Source of the DNA: Streptomyces pyxinicus
Lineage (GTDB): Bacteria; Actinomycetota; Actinomycetes; Streptomycetales; Streptomycetaceae
Reading direction: 5' to 3'
NCBI RefSeq assembly: GCF_024753135.1
Contig: NZ_JANUGP010000011.1
Coordinates: 1-64,000 of the forward strand
Length of the DNA: 64,000 nt
Shown here one piece after another: positions 15,802 to 24,190 of the stretch; the stretch's first letter is position 1; every line of letters begins with the position of its first letter. The notes below the pieces were generated by a model. It saw nothing but the letters and a program-made list of their open reading frames with translations, ran no database searches and had not been told where the DNA came from. Position numbers and translations under genes: made by a program.

Positions 15802-17507
15802 GCCCCACCACTCTGCCCGCCGGTCCGGAACACGGTCACGTCACCTTCCTGGGTGCCGGACCCGGGGATCCGGGACTGCTGACTCTGCGCGCCGTGGAGG
15901 CGCTGTCGCACGCGGACGTCCTGGTCGCCGAGCACGAGGTGCTCGACGTGATCCGGACGCACGCCCGACAGGGTGTCTCCGTCGTACGGACGGACGCCGA
16001 TCCCTCCTCGGTCGCGCCGCCGGGCACGGGCACGCCGCAGCTCACGGTCGTTGACGGCACGTCAGCGCCCGCCGCTGTCCCGCCCCCTGCCCGGGATGCC
16101 GCTCATCTTGTCATGGAGGCCGTGCGGGGCGGCAGGCGGGTCGTCCGTGCGGTCTCCGGGGACCCGGGACTTGATACGGACGCGGCCGGCGAAATGCTCG
16201 CCTGCGCCGCCGCCGGTGTGCCCTTCGAGGTCGTACCGGGTGTGGCGGCCGCGGTCGGCGTGCCCGCCTACGCCGGTGTGCCGCTGCGGGACGCCGAGGG
16301 CGCGGACGTCCGGTTCGTGGACGCCCGGACCGCCTCCGACCGCTGCTGGGCGGAGGTGGGCGCGTCCGACGGCACGGTGGTGGTGTCGACGACGCTCGAC
16401 TCCGTGGCCGCGGCGGCCGGCGAACTGGTCGCCGCGGGCCGCAAGCCCGACACCCCGCTCTCCGTCACGGTCGCCGGTACGACGACCCGGCAGCGCACCT
16501 GGACGGCGACGCTCGGCACCATCGCGCAGACCCTCAAGCAGGCGAAGGTGCTGCCGTCCCCGGACGGCGGGCGCCCGGTGATAGCCGTGGTCGGCGAGCG
16601 TTCCGCCGCCGCCCGGCGCGACCAGCTGTCGTGGTTCGAGTCCAAGCCGCTGTTCGGCTGGAAGGTGCTCGTGCCGCGCACGAAGGAGCAGGCGGCCTCG
16701 CTCTCCGACCAGCTGCGGTCCTACGGCGCGGTCCCGCACGAGGTCCCGACCATCGCGGTGGAACCGCCGCGCACCCCGCAGCAGATGGAGCGGGCGGTCA
16801 AGGGCCTGGTCACCGGACGCTACGAGTGGATCGCCTTCACCTCGGTCAACGCGGTCAAGGCGGTGCGCGAGAAGTTCGAGGAGTACGGCCTCGACGCCCG
16901 CGCCTTCGCCGGGATCAAGGTGGCCGCGGTGGGCGAGCAGACCGCCAGGGCGCTGATCGCCTTCGGCGTGAAGCCGGACCTGGTGCCGAGCGGCGAGCAG
17001 TCCGCGGCCGGCCTCCTGGAGGACTGGCCGCCCTACGACCCGGTCTTCGACCCGATCGACCGGGTCTTCCTGCCCCGCGCGGACATCGCCACCGAGACCC
17101 TGGTGGCCGGACTGATCGAGCTGGGCTGGGAAGTGGACGACGTCACCGCCTACCGGACGGTGCGCGCCTCGCCGCCGCCGGCCGACACCCGGGAGGCGAT
17201 CAAGGGCGGCGGCTTCGACGCGGTGCTCTTCACCTCGTCCTCCACGGTCCGCAACCTGGTCGGTATCGCGGGCAAGCCGCACAACGTGACGGTGATCGCC
17301 TGCATCGGTCCGGCGACGGCCAAGACGGCCGAGGAACACGGGCTGCGCGTCGACGTCATGGCCCCGGAGCCGTCCGTCCACAAGCTGGCGGAGGCCCTGG
17401 CCGACTTCGGCCTGAAGCGCCGCGCCGCCGCCCTGGAGTCGGGCGACCCGGTCACCCGCCCCAGCGAACGCCGCCCCGGCGCCCGCCGCCGCCGCTCGAC
17501 CACCTGA
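15798..17507 (+). CDS. hemD: uroporphyrinogen-III synthase fused to methyltransferase-like domain
   Basis: A 569-residue two-domain protein. Residues 1-260 resemble the SAM-dependent uroporphyrinogen-III methyltransferase (VTFLGAGPGDPGLLTLRAVEAL; GVPFEVVPGVAAAVGVPAYAGVPL). The usual GGDPFIFGRGGEE substrate/SAM loop is replaced by VSGDPGLDTDAAGEM, so methylation may be lost. Residues 285-530 are HemD (FGWKVLVPRTKEQAASLSDQL, WIAFTSVNAVKAV, AVLFTSSSTVRNL), which cyclises hydroxymethylbilane to uroporphyrinogen III. A basic tail ends the protein. The ATG at 15798 overlaps the hemC stop; the longer upstream frame is antisense-like noise. Last gene of the operon. Confidence 0.92.
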   Translation: MSPTTLPAGPEHGHVTFLGAGPGDPGLLTLRAVEALSHADVLVAEHEVLDVIRTHARQGVSVVRTDADPSSVAPPGTGTPQLTVVDGTSAPAAVPPPARDAAHLVMEAVRGGRRVVRAVSGDPGLDTDAAGEMLACAAAGVPFEVVPGVAAAVGVPAYAGVPLRDAEGADVRFVDARTASDRCWAEVGASDGTVVVSTTLDSVAAAAGELVAAGRKPDTPLSVTVAGTTTRQRTWTATLGTIAQTLKQAKVLPSPDGGRPVIAVVGERSAAARRDQLSWFESKPLFGWKVLVPRTKEQAASLSDQLRSYGAVPHEVPTIAVEPPRTPQQMERAVKGLVTGRYEWIAFTSVNAVKAVREKFEEYGLDARAFAGIKVAAVGEQTARALIAFGVKPDLVPSGEQSAAGLLEDWPPYDPVFDPIDRVFLPRADIATETLVAGLIELGWEVDDVTAYRTVRASPPPADTREAIKGGGFDAVLFTSSSTVRNLVGIAGKPHNVTVIACIGPATAKTAEEHGLRVDVMAPEPSVHKLAEALADFGLKRRAAALESGDPVTRPSERRPGARRRRSTT

Positions 17508-17511
17508 GATA

Positions 17512-17547
17512 CGGCGGAGTGCCTCTTGCCACCGAGGCACTCCGCCG
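17512..17547. terminator. hairpin ending the rex-hem operon
   Basis: CGGCGGAGTGCCTC (17512-17525), 8-nt loop, GAGGCACTCCGCCG (17534-17547), starting 5 bp after the hemD stop. The stem is perfect over 14 bp and can also serve the convergent DUF397 genes. Confidence 0.85.
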
Positions 17548-17565
17548 GTCTTCCTCTGTGTTCCG

Positions 17566-17754
17566 TCAGCGCTGGACGGCGTAGGGGAGGAAGGTCGCCC
17601 AGGTGGTGGGGGTGAGGGTGAGGCGGGGGCCGTGGGGGTTCTTGGAGTCACGGACGAGGATCTGGTCGGGGATGGTGGCGACCTCGATGCAGTCAGGCCC
17701 CTCAGGCGTGCTGTAGCTGCTCTTCGCCCAGATCAGGGTAGGTGCGGGGGTCAT
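17566..17754 (-). CDS. DUF397 protein, downstream copy
   Basis: A 62-residue DUF397 protein: WAKSSYSTPEGPDCIEVATIP, ILVRDSKNPHGPRLTLTPTTWATFLPYA. DUF397 proteins are small actinobacterial partners of HTH regulators of the WhiJ/AbaA type. It is almost identical in its second half to the copy immediately upstream, from which it arose by tandem duplication; the ATG overlaps that copy's stop (ATGA). Confidence 0.88.
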   Translation of the reverse strand: MTPAPTLIWAKSSYSTPEGPDCIEVATIPDQILVRDSKNPHGPRLTLTPTTWATFLPYAVQR

Positions 17755-17927
17755 TTCTCTCCAGCCGCGTAGGGGAGGAAGGTCGCCCAGGTGGTGGGGG
17801 TGAGGGCGAGGCGGGGGCCGTCGGGGTTCTTGGAGTCGCGGACGAGGATGTGGTCGGGGGCGGTGGCCATCTCGACGCAGTCGGGTCCGTCAGGCGTGCT
17901 GTAGCTGCTCTTTATCCAGTGGGTCAT
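17751..17927 (-). CDS. DUF397 protein, upstream copy
   Basis: A 58-residue DUF397 protein: MTHWIKSSYSTPDGPDCVEM, then ILVRDSKNPDGPRLALTPTTWATFLPYAAGEK. Its ATG overlaps the stop of the HTH gene (ATGA), so the three genes form a translationally coupled operon. The likely role is to bind the upstream HTH regulator and modulate it, as inferred for WhiJ-type pairs. The longer in-frame extension runs antisense-frame through the HTH gene and is rejected. Confidence 0.88.
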   Translation of the reverse strand: MTHWIKSSYSTPDGPDCVEMATAPDHILVRDSKNPDGPRLALTPTTWATFLPYAAGEK

Positions 17928-18754
17928 TCTTCTCCCAGCACTTTCTCGATGAAGGCCAGTGACTCCCGGGGGGTGAGAGCCTGTGCGCGGATGATCCCAT
18001 AGCGCATGTCCAGCACCTGGGCTTCCTTCGGTTCGTTGATCACACGGCTGACGAGCTGGACCTCGTTGTGTCCAACGGTGCTCCCGTCCTGCAGCCGCAG
18101 CAGCCTGAACGAACCCGCGAGACCGGCGTTGTCCTCGCGGTCCAGAGGCAGGATCTGCAAGTCGACGTTCCTGAACCGGCCGAGTGCCAGCAGGTGTTCG
18201 AGCTGCCTTCGCATGACCATGGTGCCACCGATGGGACGACGCAGCGTCGACTCGCACTGGACGAAGCTGAAGACTCGCGGCGGCGCTTCAGCGAGGATGT
18301 CCTGACGAGCCAGGCGCGCCGCCACTTGCTGCTCCAGCGCCTCTTCCGTGAACGCGGGCCGCCGGGTGGCCATCGACGCGCGCATGTACTCTTCCGTCTG
18401 CAACAGCCCCTGAATCACTGAGTTGTTGTAGGCGCACAGCTCGACCGCCTCCGCCTCCAGCTTCTTCAAATCCCGGACCTTCTTCGGGTAGCGGATCTCC
18501 GCCAGGTCCTCCTTCATCGCGGCGATCTTGCCGCCCGCGTTCAGGGCCGTGTCGGCCGCGTCCAGGTACTCCGGCCGGGGAATGCGCCGCCTGCGCTCCA
18601 CGGAGGAGACCAGTTCCTCGCCGTACCCGATCGCCGTCCCGAACTCCGCCTGGGTGAGGCCGGCCGCCTCCCGCCACAGTTTCAGTTGCCGTGCGACGGT
18701 GCGGATCACCGCTCCGGCCTCGTCGTCGTCCGGCTCCACGTTCCAGTCGCTCAT
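17924..18754 (-). CDS. WhiJ-like XRE-family HTH regulator with DUF5753
   Basis: A 276-residue regulator. The N-terminal Xre-type helix-turn-helix is LKLWREAAGLTQAEFGTAIGYGEELVSSVERRRRIP; the remainder is the DUF5753 domain (LEAEAVELCAYNNSVIQGLLQTEEYMRA, QDGSTVGHNEVQLVSRV). This is the large Streptomyces family that includes WhiJ, usually paired with DUF397 and often with an HATPase protein, as here. Start: ATG at 18754 has GGAGG eight bases upstream; an ATG at 18769 is possible. It probably controls its own locus and possibly development; targets are unknown. Confidence 0.87.
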   Translation of the reverse strand: MSDWNVEPDDDEAGAVIRTVARQLKLWREAAGLTQAEFGTAIGYGEELVSSVERRRRIPRPEYLDAADTALNAGGKIAAMKEDLAEIRYPKKVRDLKKLEAEAVELCAYNNSVIQGLLQTEEYMRASMATRRPAFTEEALEQQVAARLARQDILAEAPPRVFSFVQCESTLRRPIGGTMVMRRQLEHLLALGRFRNVDLQILPLDREDNAGLAGSFRLLRLQDGSTVGHNEVQLVSRVINEPKEAQVLDMRYGIIRAQALTPRESLAFIEKVLGEE

Positions 18755-18898
18755 GTCCGCCGCCTCCATGCCGCGCCCCTTCCCCGGTCCAACCCGTCAC
18801 GCCGGTCATCGGTCACCCCGTACGGCCCGGACACAGCCGGACGTCGGGCGGACAGCCACTGCCCGCACGGGGTGCCGTACTTCACAGGCTAAGCACGC

Positions 18899-19444
18899 AT
18901 GGCCACGCTGAGTCACGTGAATGAGCGAATCTCCACCCACCGCGACACGGAACGCGAGTTCTTCGTGCCGCTCTCCGCAACCCGGCGCGGCGCCCGGCTG
19001 GCCCGTCTGCTCGCGACCGAGCAACTGCGCTCCTGGGGGCTGCCGTTGGACCCCGCCCGGCTGATCGTCGCCGAGCTGGCGGCCAACGCGGCGCTGCACG
19101 GCAAGGTGCGCGGCCGGGGCTTCCGGGTCACGCTCTCGAACATCGACGCGCGGGTCCTGCGGATCGAGGTGACCGATCCCCGGGGTGATCGGCTCCCGGT
19201 GAAGGGGGCTGCCGCTGATGGGGTCGGCGAGTCCGGGTACGGGCTGTTGCTGGTCGAGCAGTTGGCGGATCGTTGGGGTGTGCGGGAGGGGCCGGTGCCG
19301 TGCAAGACGGTGTGGGCGGAACTGGATCTCGCCGTCACCGGGGATCAGGCGGCGGAGCCGGTGACCTCCCAGGCCGCCTCGATCATCCCGAAGATCTCGT
19401 CCACCGCCGCTTCCGGATCGTCGGCTTCCCGGGCCAGGGAGTAG
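18899..19444 (+). CDS. ATP-binding protein, anti-sigma/HATPase-like
   Basis: A 181-residue GHKL ATPase-fold protein of the RsbW/SpoIIAB-like class. The N-box is LIVAELAANAALHGKV, with IEVTDPRGDRLP and the lid/G-box GVGESGYGLLLVEQLADRWGV. No transmembrane or receiver region. Such proteins may act as serine kinases that bind sigma factors or anti-anti-sigma factors. It is divergent from the WhiJ-like gene, completing the common HTH/DUF397/HATPase trio. The last 100 bp (Ala/Ser/Arg-rich) lie over the 3' end of the tetR gene on the other strand. Confidence 0.83.
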   Translation: MATLSHVNERISTHRDTEREFFVPLSATRRGARLARLLATEQLRSWGLPLDPARLIVAELAANAALHGKVRGRGFRVTLSNIDARVLRIEVTDPRGDRLPVKGAAADGVGESGYGLLLVEQLADRWGVREGPVPCKTVWAELDLAVTGDQAAEPVTSQAASIIPKISSTAASGSSASRARE

Positions 19445-19926
19445 GCGTCGATCGCGAACCGGGCGATGGTGCGGCAGGCCGTGGCGGTCCGGGACAGCTC
19501 CGGGTCGGCGGCGATGGCCGTCGCCAGTGACGCCGCGTGGCGCAGCCGCATCGACTCGTCGTACTCCCGCAGGGCCGGTGTCTCCTCCACCAGGCGCCAG
19601 ACCGGGGCCGCGTCGTCCGCCGTGCAGTGCCGTACCAGGGCGTGGATCTCGCGGCGCAGGGCGGGCATGAGCGGCTCGTGCGGTGCCCGGTCGGTGACCG
19701 CCCGGATCAGGCCTCGCTCGAAGTCCTCGTCCTGTTCGAAGACGAGGGCCTCTTTCGAGGCGAAGTGGGCGAAGACCGTGGTGACGGCCACGTCGGCCGC
19801 GGCGGCCACGTCCCGGATGCCCACCGCGTCGTAGCCGCGTTCCAGGAAGAGCCGCAGGGCGGTGTCGGCGATCTTCCGGCGGGTCGCGGCCTTCTTGCGT
19901 TCACGGCGTCCGGGCGGCTCGGTCAT
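19345..19926 (-). CDS. TetR family transcriptional regulator
   Basis: A 193-residue repressor. The N-terminal helix-turn-helix is TRRKIADTALRLFLERGYDAVGIRDVAAAADVAVTTVFAHFASKEALVF. The C-terminal ligand domain is all-helical with no recognisable signature. It is divergent from the oxidoreductase gene with a 69-bp gap holding a clear inverted repeat, so it very likely controls both. Its 3' end overlaps the HATPase gene tail. Confidence 0.9.
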   Translation of the reverse strand: MTEPPGRRERKKAATRRKIADTALRLFLERGYDAVGIRDVAAAADVAVTTVFAHFASKEALVFEQDEDFERGLIRAVTDRAPHEPLMPALRREIHALVRHCTADDAAPVWRLVEETPALREYDESMRLRHAASLATAIAADPELSRTATACRTIARFAIDAYSLAREADDPEAAVDEIFGMIEAAWEVTGSAA

Positions 19927-19947
19927 GGCCCGAAACTAGCAGGTTCG

Positions 19948-19980
19948 AAAAGCTAACCGTTGTGAAAAGCTAACGGTTAG
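19948..19980. promoter_or_regulatory. TetR operator in divergent promoter
   Basis: CTAACCGTT (19953-19961) and AACGGTTAG (19972-19980) are perfect 9-bp inverted arms around a 10-bp spacer. AAAAGCTAAC is also directly repeated at 19948 and 19965, 17 bp apart. It sits between the starts of tetR and the oxidoreductase gene. Confidence 0.75.
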
Positions 19981-19995
19981 GGTTATGTTCGGGGC

Positions 19996-20889
19996 ATGAG
20001 AAAAGTGAGCTTCGCCGAGTTCGGTGGTCCGGACGTGCTGCGGTTGATCGACGCCGAGGAGCCCCACGCGGGCCCGGGGCAGGTGCGCGTCGCCGTGCGG
20101 GCGGCGGGTGTGAACCCCGTCGACTGGAGAATCCGGGAGGGCCAGGTCCTCGGCGCCCATCCCACCGAACTGCCCTCCGGGGTCGGTCTCGACGCCGCCG
20201 GGGTGGTGGACGAGGTCGGCGCGGGTGTCGAGGGGGTCGAGATCGGGGACCACGTGTTCGGTGAAGGCGTCGGCACCTACGCCGAGTTCGCCGTGCTGTC
20301 GGCCTGGGCCCGGATACCCGAGGGACTGACATTCGAGGAGGCCGCCGGCTACCCCTCCGTGACGGAGACCGCGCTGCGCATCCTCCGCGAGGCCGGCGTG
20401 CGGCCCGGCCAGACGCTGCTGGTCAGCGGCGCCGCCGGGGGAGTCGGCTCGGCGGTGCTCCAGATCGCCCGCGAGCGCGGCATCACGGTGATCGGCACGG
20501 CCGGCGCCGCGAACCAGGACTACCTGCGGGGCCTGGGCGCGCTCGCCACCACGTACGGCGACGGCTGGACCGAGCGGGTCCGGGCGCTCGGGCGGGTGGA
20601 CGCGGCGCTCGACCTGGCCGGCTCGGGCGTGATCCGCGAACTCGTCGAGCTGACCGGCGACCCGGGGAAGGTGATCTCCATCGCCGACCTCGACGCGCCG
20701 CGGCACGGTGTCCGGTTCTCCGGCGTGGCCGGGAGCGTGCCGGACGCGCTCGCCGAGGCCGCCGACCTCATCGTCCGGGGCAGGCTCCACATCCCGGTCG
20801 AGAAGGTGTACCGGCTCACCGAGGCCGCGGCGGCGCACGCCGACAGCCAGGCCGGGCACGCGCGCGGACGGCGGGTCATCGTCCCCTGA
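19996..20889 (+). CDS. NADP-dependent MDR-family oxidoreductase
   Basis: A 297-residue zinc-free medium-chain reductase of the quinone-oxidoreductase type. It has VRAAGVNPVDWRIREG near the start, GVGLDAAGVVDEVG, and the nucleotide-binding LLVSGAAGGVGSAVLQIA. The zinc-binding cysteines of alcohol dehydrogenases are absent. It probably reduces quinones, enones or aldehydes with NADPH. The adjacent TetR protein likely induces it in response to such a compound. Confidence 0.88.
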   Translation: MRKVSFAEFGGPDVLRLIDAEEPHAGPGQVRVAVRAAGVNPVDWRIREGQVLGAHPTELPSGVGLDAAGVVDEVGAGVEGVEIGDHVFGEGVGTYAEFAVLSAWARIPEGLTFEEAAGYPSVTETALRILREAGVRPGQTLLVSGAAGGVGSAVLQIARERGITVIGTAGAANQDYLRGLGALATTYGDGWTERVRALGRVDAALDLAGSGVIRELVELTGDPGKVISIADLDAPRHGVRFSGVAGSVPDALAEAADLIVRGRLHIPVEKVYRLTEAAAAHADSQAGHARGRRVIVP

Positions 20890-20955
20890 GCAGGGCCCGC
20901 GGGGCCGACAGGGCGTCGGCATCGGGGGCCCGGGGGCGGGCGTAGCGTAGAGGCC

Positions 20956-21969
20956 ATGTCGAAGTACGGATCCTTCCCCGGTACCCGTCCCCGGCGGCTG
21001 CGGACGTCGCCCGTCATGCGCCGGATGGTCGCGGAGACGCGGCTGCACCCGGCCGACTTCATCCTCCCGGCGTTCGTCCGGGAGGGCGTGAGCGAGCCGG
21101 TGCCGATCGGCGCCATGCCCGGCGTCCTCCAGCACACCCGGGACAGCCTGAAGAAGGCCGCGCTGGAGGCGGTCGAGGCCGGGGTCTCCGGGATCATGCT
21201 GTTCGGCGTGCCCGAGGAGGGCAAGAAGGACGCCCGGGGCACGGTCGGCACCGACCCGGACGGCATCCTCCAGCTCGCCCTGCGCGACGTGCGCGCCGAG
21301 GTCGGCGACGACCTGCTCGTCATGTCCGACCTGTGCCTGGACGAGTTCACCGACCACGGGCACTGCGGTGTCCTGGACGCCGAGGGCCGCGTCGACAACG
21401 ACGCGACCCTGGAGCGGTACGCCGAGATGGCCCAGGTGCAGGCCGACGCCGGCGCCCATGTCGTCGGCCCGAGCGGCATGATGGACGGCCAGATCGGCGT
21501 CATCCGCGACGCCCTCGACCAGATCGGCCGCGAGGACGTGGCCATCCTCGCCTACACCGTCAAGTATTCCTCGGCGTTCTTCGGCCCCTTCCGGGAGGCC
21601 GTCGCCTCCTCGCTCCAGGGCGACCGCAAGACCTACCAGCAGGACCCGGCCAACTGGCGCGAGTCCCTGCGGGAACTGGAGCTGGATCTCGCCGAGGGCG
21701 CGGACATGGTCATGGTGAAGCCGGCCGGTCCGTACCTCGACATCCTGGCCCGGGTCGCGGACGCCGTGGACGTCCCGGTCGCCGCCTACCAGATCTCCGG
21801 CGAGTACGCGATGGTGGAGGCCGCCGCCGAGAAGGGCTGGATCGACCGGGACCAGGCCATCCTGGAGACCCTGACCGGCATCAAGCGGGCCGGCGCGCGC
21901 ACCATCCTCACCTACTGGGCGACCGAGGCCGCCCAGCGGCTGCGGCGCCTGGAGGGCACTACCAGGTGA
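20956..21969 (+). CDS. hemB: delta-aminolevulinic acid dehydratase (porphobilinogen synthase)
   Basis: A 337-residue enzyme joining two aminolevulinates into porphobilinogen. Catalytic lysines are in YTVKYSSAFFGPF and MVMVKPAGPYLD. The metal site region reads DLCLDEFTDHGHCGVLD, with Cys and His/Asp. It is separated from rex-hemACD by the WhiJ-like and TetR loci, whereas the pathway order would place it next to them. The stop codon overlaps the convergent lipoprotein gene by 11 bp. No ROP is visible upstream. Confidence 0.95.
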   Translation: MSKYGSFPGTRPRRLRTSPVMRRMVAETRLHPADFILPAFVREGVSEPVPIGAMPGVLQHTRDSLKKAALEAVEAGVSGIMLFGVPEEGKKDARGTVGTDPDGILQLALRDVRAEVGDDLLVMSDLCLDEFTDHGHCGVLDAEGRVDNDATLERYAEMAQVQADAGAHVVGPSGMMDGQIGVIRDALDQIGREDVAILAYTVKYSSAFFGPFREAVASSLQGDRKTYQQDPANWRESLRELELDLAEGADMVMVKPAGPYLDILARVADAVDVPVAAYQISGEYAMVEAAAEKGWIDRDQAILETLTGIKRAGARTILTYWATEAAQRLRRLEGTTR

Positions 21970-22654
21970 GCGCGTCCGACGCGCTGCTCTGCCAGTACGT
22001 CATCGCCAGTGTGGAGTCGTAGTACACGCCCTTCGCGGTGAGCGCCGGGTGCGCGGAGGGCGCCGAGTTGCTGCCCGGCGTGCTGCCCGCGAAGTACACC
22101 TCCAGCTTGTGGGCCGTGGTGCCGTTCTGCCCGCTGCCGTCGGCGGCCGACAGCCGGACACCGGCGTACCCGGACTCGCCCGGGGCCAGGGTCACCACGG
22201 CCTGCGGCTGGCTGTCCTTGATGACCTCCGGCGCCCACTGCGCGTCGTCGAAGCGCGGGGTCGGCCAGTACAGCAGGTCACAGCTCTTGCCGCTGGTGTT
22301 CTTCGCGGTGAGCAGCAGGTGGTTGAGCGGGCGGGACACCGGCGCGGCCGTCACCTTGGTGTTCGAGCCGTTGCAGGGGTGCAGCGCGGTGGACTTCGGC
22401 TGAGCGCCCTTCGGCTGGGTGCCCTTCTGCTTCGTCGCCGACGTGCGGGCGGACACGCTGGTGGCGTGGCCCGGAGCGGAGCCGGCTTCGGCACTCGTGC
22501 CGCCGTCCGTCGTGGCCTTCGCCGCCGTGGTGGGCTGGGGCCGGGCGGCGCCCTCGTCCTTCGTACCGGTCCCGCCTCCCCCGCAGGCCGTCAGGGCGAG
22601 AGCGGCCACGGCGGTACCGGTCGCGGCGTACAGACGGATGTGGCGCATACGCAT
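21959..22654 (-). CDS. DUF4232 domain lipoprotein
   Basis: A 231-residue secreted lipoprotein. The signal is MRMRHIRLYAATGTAVAALA followed by the lipobox LTAC. A Thr/Ala/Lys/Ser-rich linker of about 70 residues precedes a DUF4232 domain (NHLLLTAKNTSGKSCDLLYWPTPRF, VVTLAPGESGYAGVRLS, VYFAGSTPG). Such proteins are common, abundant Streptomyces surface lipoproteins of unknown function. Start ATG at 22654 is preceded by AGAGGAC. It overlaps the 3' end of hemB by 11 bp, convergently. Confidence 0.85.
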   Translation of the reverse strand: MRMRHIRLYAATGTAVAALALTACGGGGTGTKDEGAARPQPTTAAKATTDGGTSAEAGSAPGHATSVSARTSATKQKGTQPKGAQPKSTALHPCNGSNTKVTAAPVSRPLNHLLLTAKNTSGKSCDLLYWPTPRFDDAQWAPEVIKDSQPQAVVTLAPGESGYAGVRLSAADGSGQNGTTAHKLEVYFAGSTPGSNSAPSAHPALTAKGVYYDSTLAMTYWQSSASDALTW

Positions 22655-22839
22655 GGCAAGTCCTCTTTCGGGCTGGGCCCTTCGGCGTGCTTGGATGACC
22701 AACAGCCTGCGGGCCGAGTCGTCCCGGCCGCCACGGCCGGCGGACGATCCGGGACGATGGAACGCCCGCATAGGCTCTGACCTGGTCATACGCCCCACCT
22801 CTGGAACGCCGGGGTGGAACGCGGGGGGACGGAGGAACG

Positions 22840-24177
22840 GTGTCGCAGGACACGTTCGGGAGTGATTTCGCCGAGCTGCTGGGGGAGTTGAAGCAACGCT
22901 CCGGGCACAGCTACGGCACGCTCGCCAAGCGGCTGCACATGAGCACGTCGACGCTGCACCGCTACTGCAACGGGGACGCCGTACCGGCCGACTACGCGCC
23001 CGTCGAGCGCCTCGCGCGACTGTGCCGGGCCACGCCCGAGGAACTGGTGGAGCTGCACCGCAGATGGGTGCTGGCGGACGCGGGGCGGGGGCGCAGAGAG
23101 CCGGCGGCGCGGGAGAAGCCGGCCGAGCCGGTGCCAGTACCAGTAGTGGCACCGGTGCCGGACGTGCACCCCGAACCCGAACCCGAACCCGAGCCCGCGT
23201 CCGCGTCCGAACCGGACGACGAGCCCGACCCCGTGACCGGGCCGGTGGCCGTGACCGGGCGCCCGGCGCGGCGCTCCCGTACCCGCATGGCCCTGCTCGC
23301 CGCCGCCACCGTGCTCGCGCTCCTCGGCACCGCGGCGCTCGTCCTCAACCTCCCCCACGACGACGGGGCACGGGACGGCAAGGACACCCCGGCCGCGGCC
23401 GGCGGCGTCACCCCGGGACACCGGACGCCGACCCCCGGCCCCCGGCGCAGTGCGGCCCGCTCGGCCACACCCTCCCCGGCCGCGCCCTCCGCCTCCGGCA
23501 ACGCCCCGTCCGCGAGCCGGTCCGCCGAGGAACCGCCGGGCGCCACGGCCGGCGGCGACGGCCCGGCCGCCGCCACCCCGCCCCTCGCCGTCACCACCCA
23601 CCCCTACGCCTGGGAGGACCCCTGCTCCCCGCACTACCTGGTCGACCGCGACCCGGCCGGCGTCCGCCCGCCGCCGGCGGAACAGGACGCGCCGGGCTGG
23701 GTGGCCAGGCACGGGGCGGTGCCCGCCGGCGAGCAGTACGTCGCGCTCACTGTGCAGGGCACCGGCTCGGACACCGTGGTCCTGGAGAGCCTGACCGTGC
23801 ACCCGGTGTCCCGGCGGGCGCCCCTCGCCTGGAACGACTTCGCGATGGGCTACCCCGGTGTCGGCTGCGGCGGCAGCGTGCCCACCCGCTCCTTCACGGT
23901 CGCCCTCGACGCGATGCGCCCCGCCGTCGTCCCGAAGTCCGGCCACCGGGACTTCCCGTTCAAGGTGAGCCGGAACGACCCCGAGGTCCTGTACGTCACC
24001 GCCGACGCCTCGGCGTACGACGTGAGCTGGTACCTGGAGCTGGCGTGGTCCAGCGGGACGCGGCACGGCACGCTGCGCGTCGACGACCAGGGCCGGCCGT
24101 TCCGCACCAGCGGCGCGAACGGCCGGCCCGGCTACGTCTTCCAGCTCGGCGGCAAGGAATGGCAGCCGGCGGAGTGA
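22840..24177 (+). CDS. membrane-anchored helix-turn-helix protein
   Basis: A 445-residue protein with an N-terminal Xre-like helix-turn-helix (FAELLGELKQRSGHSYGTLAKRLHMSTSTLHRYCNG) in the cytosol. A Pro/Glu-rich linker follows with a (PE)n run, then one transmembrane segment (MALLAAATVLALLGTAALVLNL) after RRSRTR. The external C-terminal 250 residues are Pro/Ser-rich first and then folded (PYAWEDPCSPHYLVDRDP, GVGCGGSVPTRSF). This architecture is common in streptomycetes; it could sense the envelope, but no ligand is known. GTG start with GGAGGA upstream. Confidence 0.82.
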   Translation: MSQDTFGSDFAELLGELKQRSGHSYGTLAKRLHMSTSTLHRYCNGDAVPADYAPVERLARLCRATPEELVELHRRWVLADAGRGRREPAAREKPAEPVPVPVVAPVPDVHPEPEPEPEPASASEPDDEPDPVTGPVAVTGRPARRSRTRMALLAAATVLALLGTAALVLNLPHDDGARDGKDTPAAAGGVTPGHRTPTPGPRRSAARSATPSPAAPSASGNAPSASRSAEEPPGATAGGDGPAAATPPLAVTTHPYAWEDPCSPHYLVDRDPAGVRPPPAEQDAPGWVARHGAVPAGEQYVALTVQGTGSDTVVLESLTVHPVSRRAPLAWNDFAMGYPGVGCGGSVPTRSFTVALDAMRPAVVPKSGHRDFPFKVSRNDPEVLYVTADASAYDVSWYLELAWSSGTRHGTLRVDDQGRPFRTSGANGRPGYVFQLGGKEWQPAE

Positions 24178-24190
24178 CGGCCGGCCCGGG

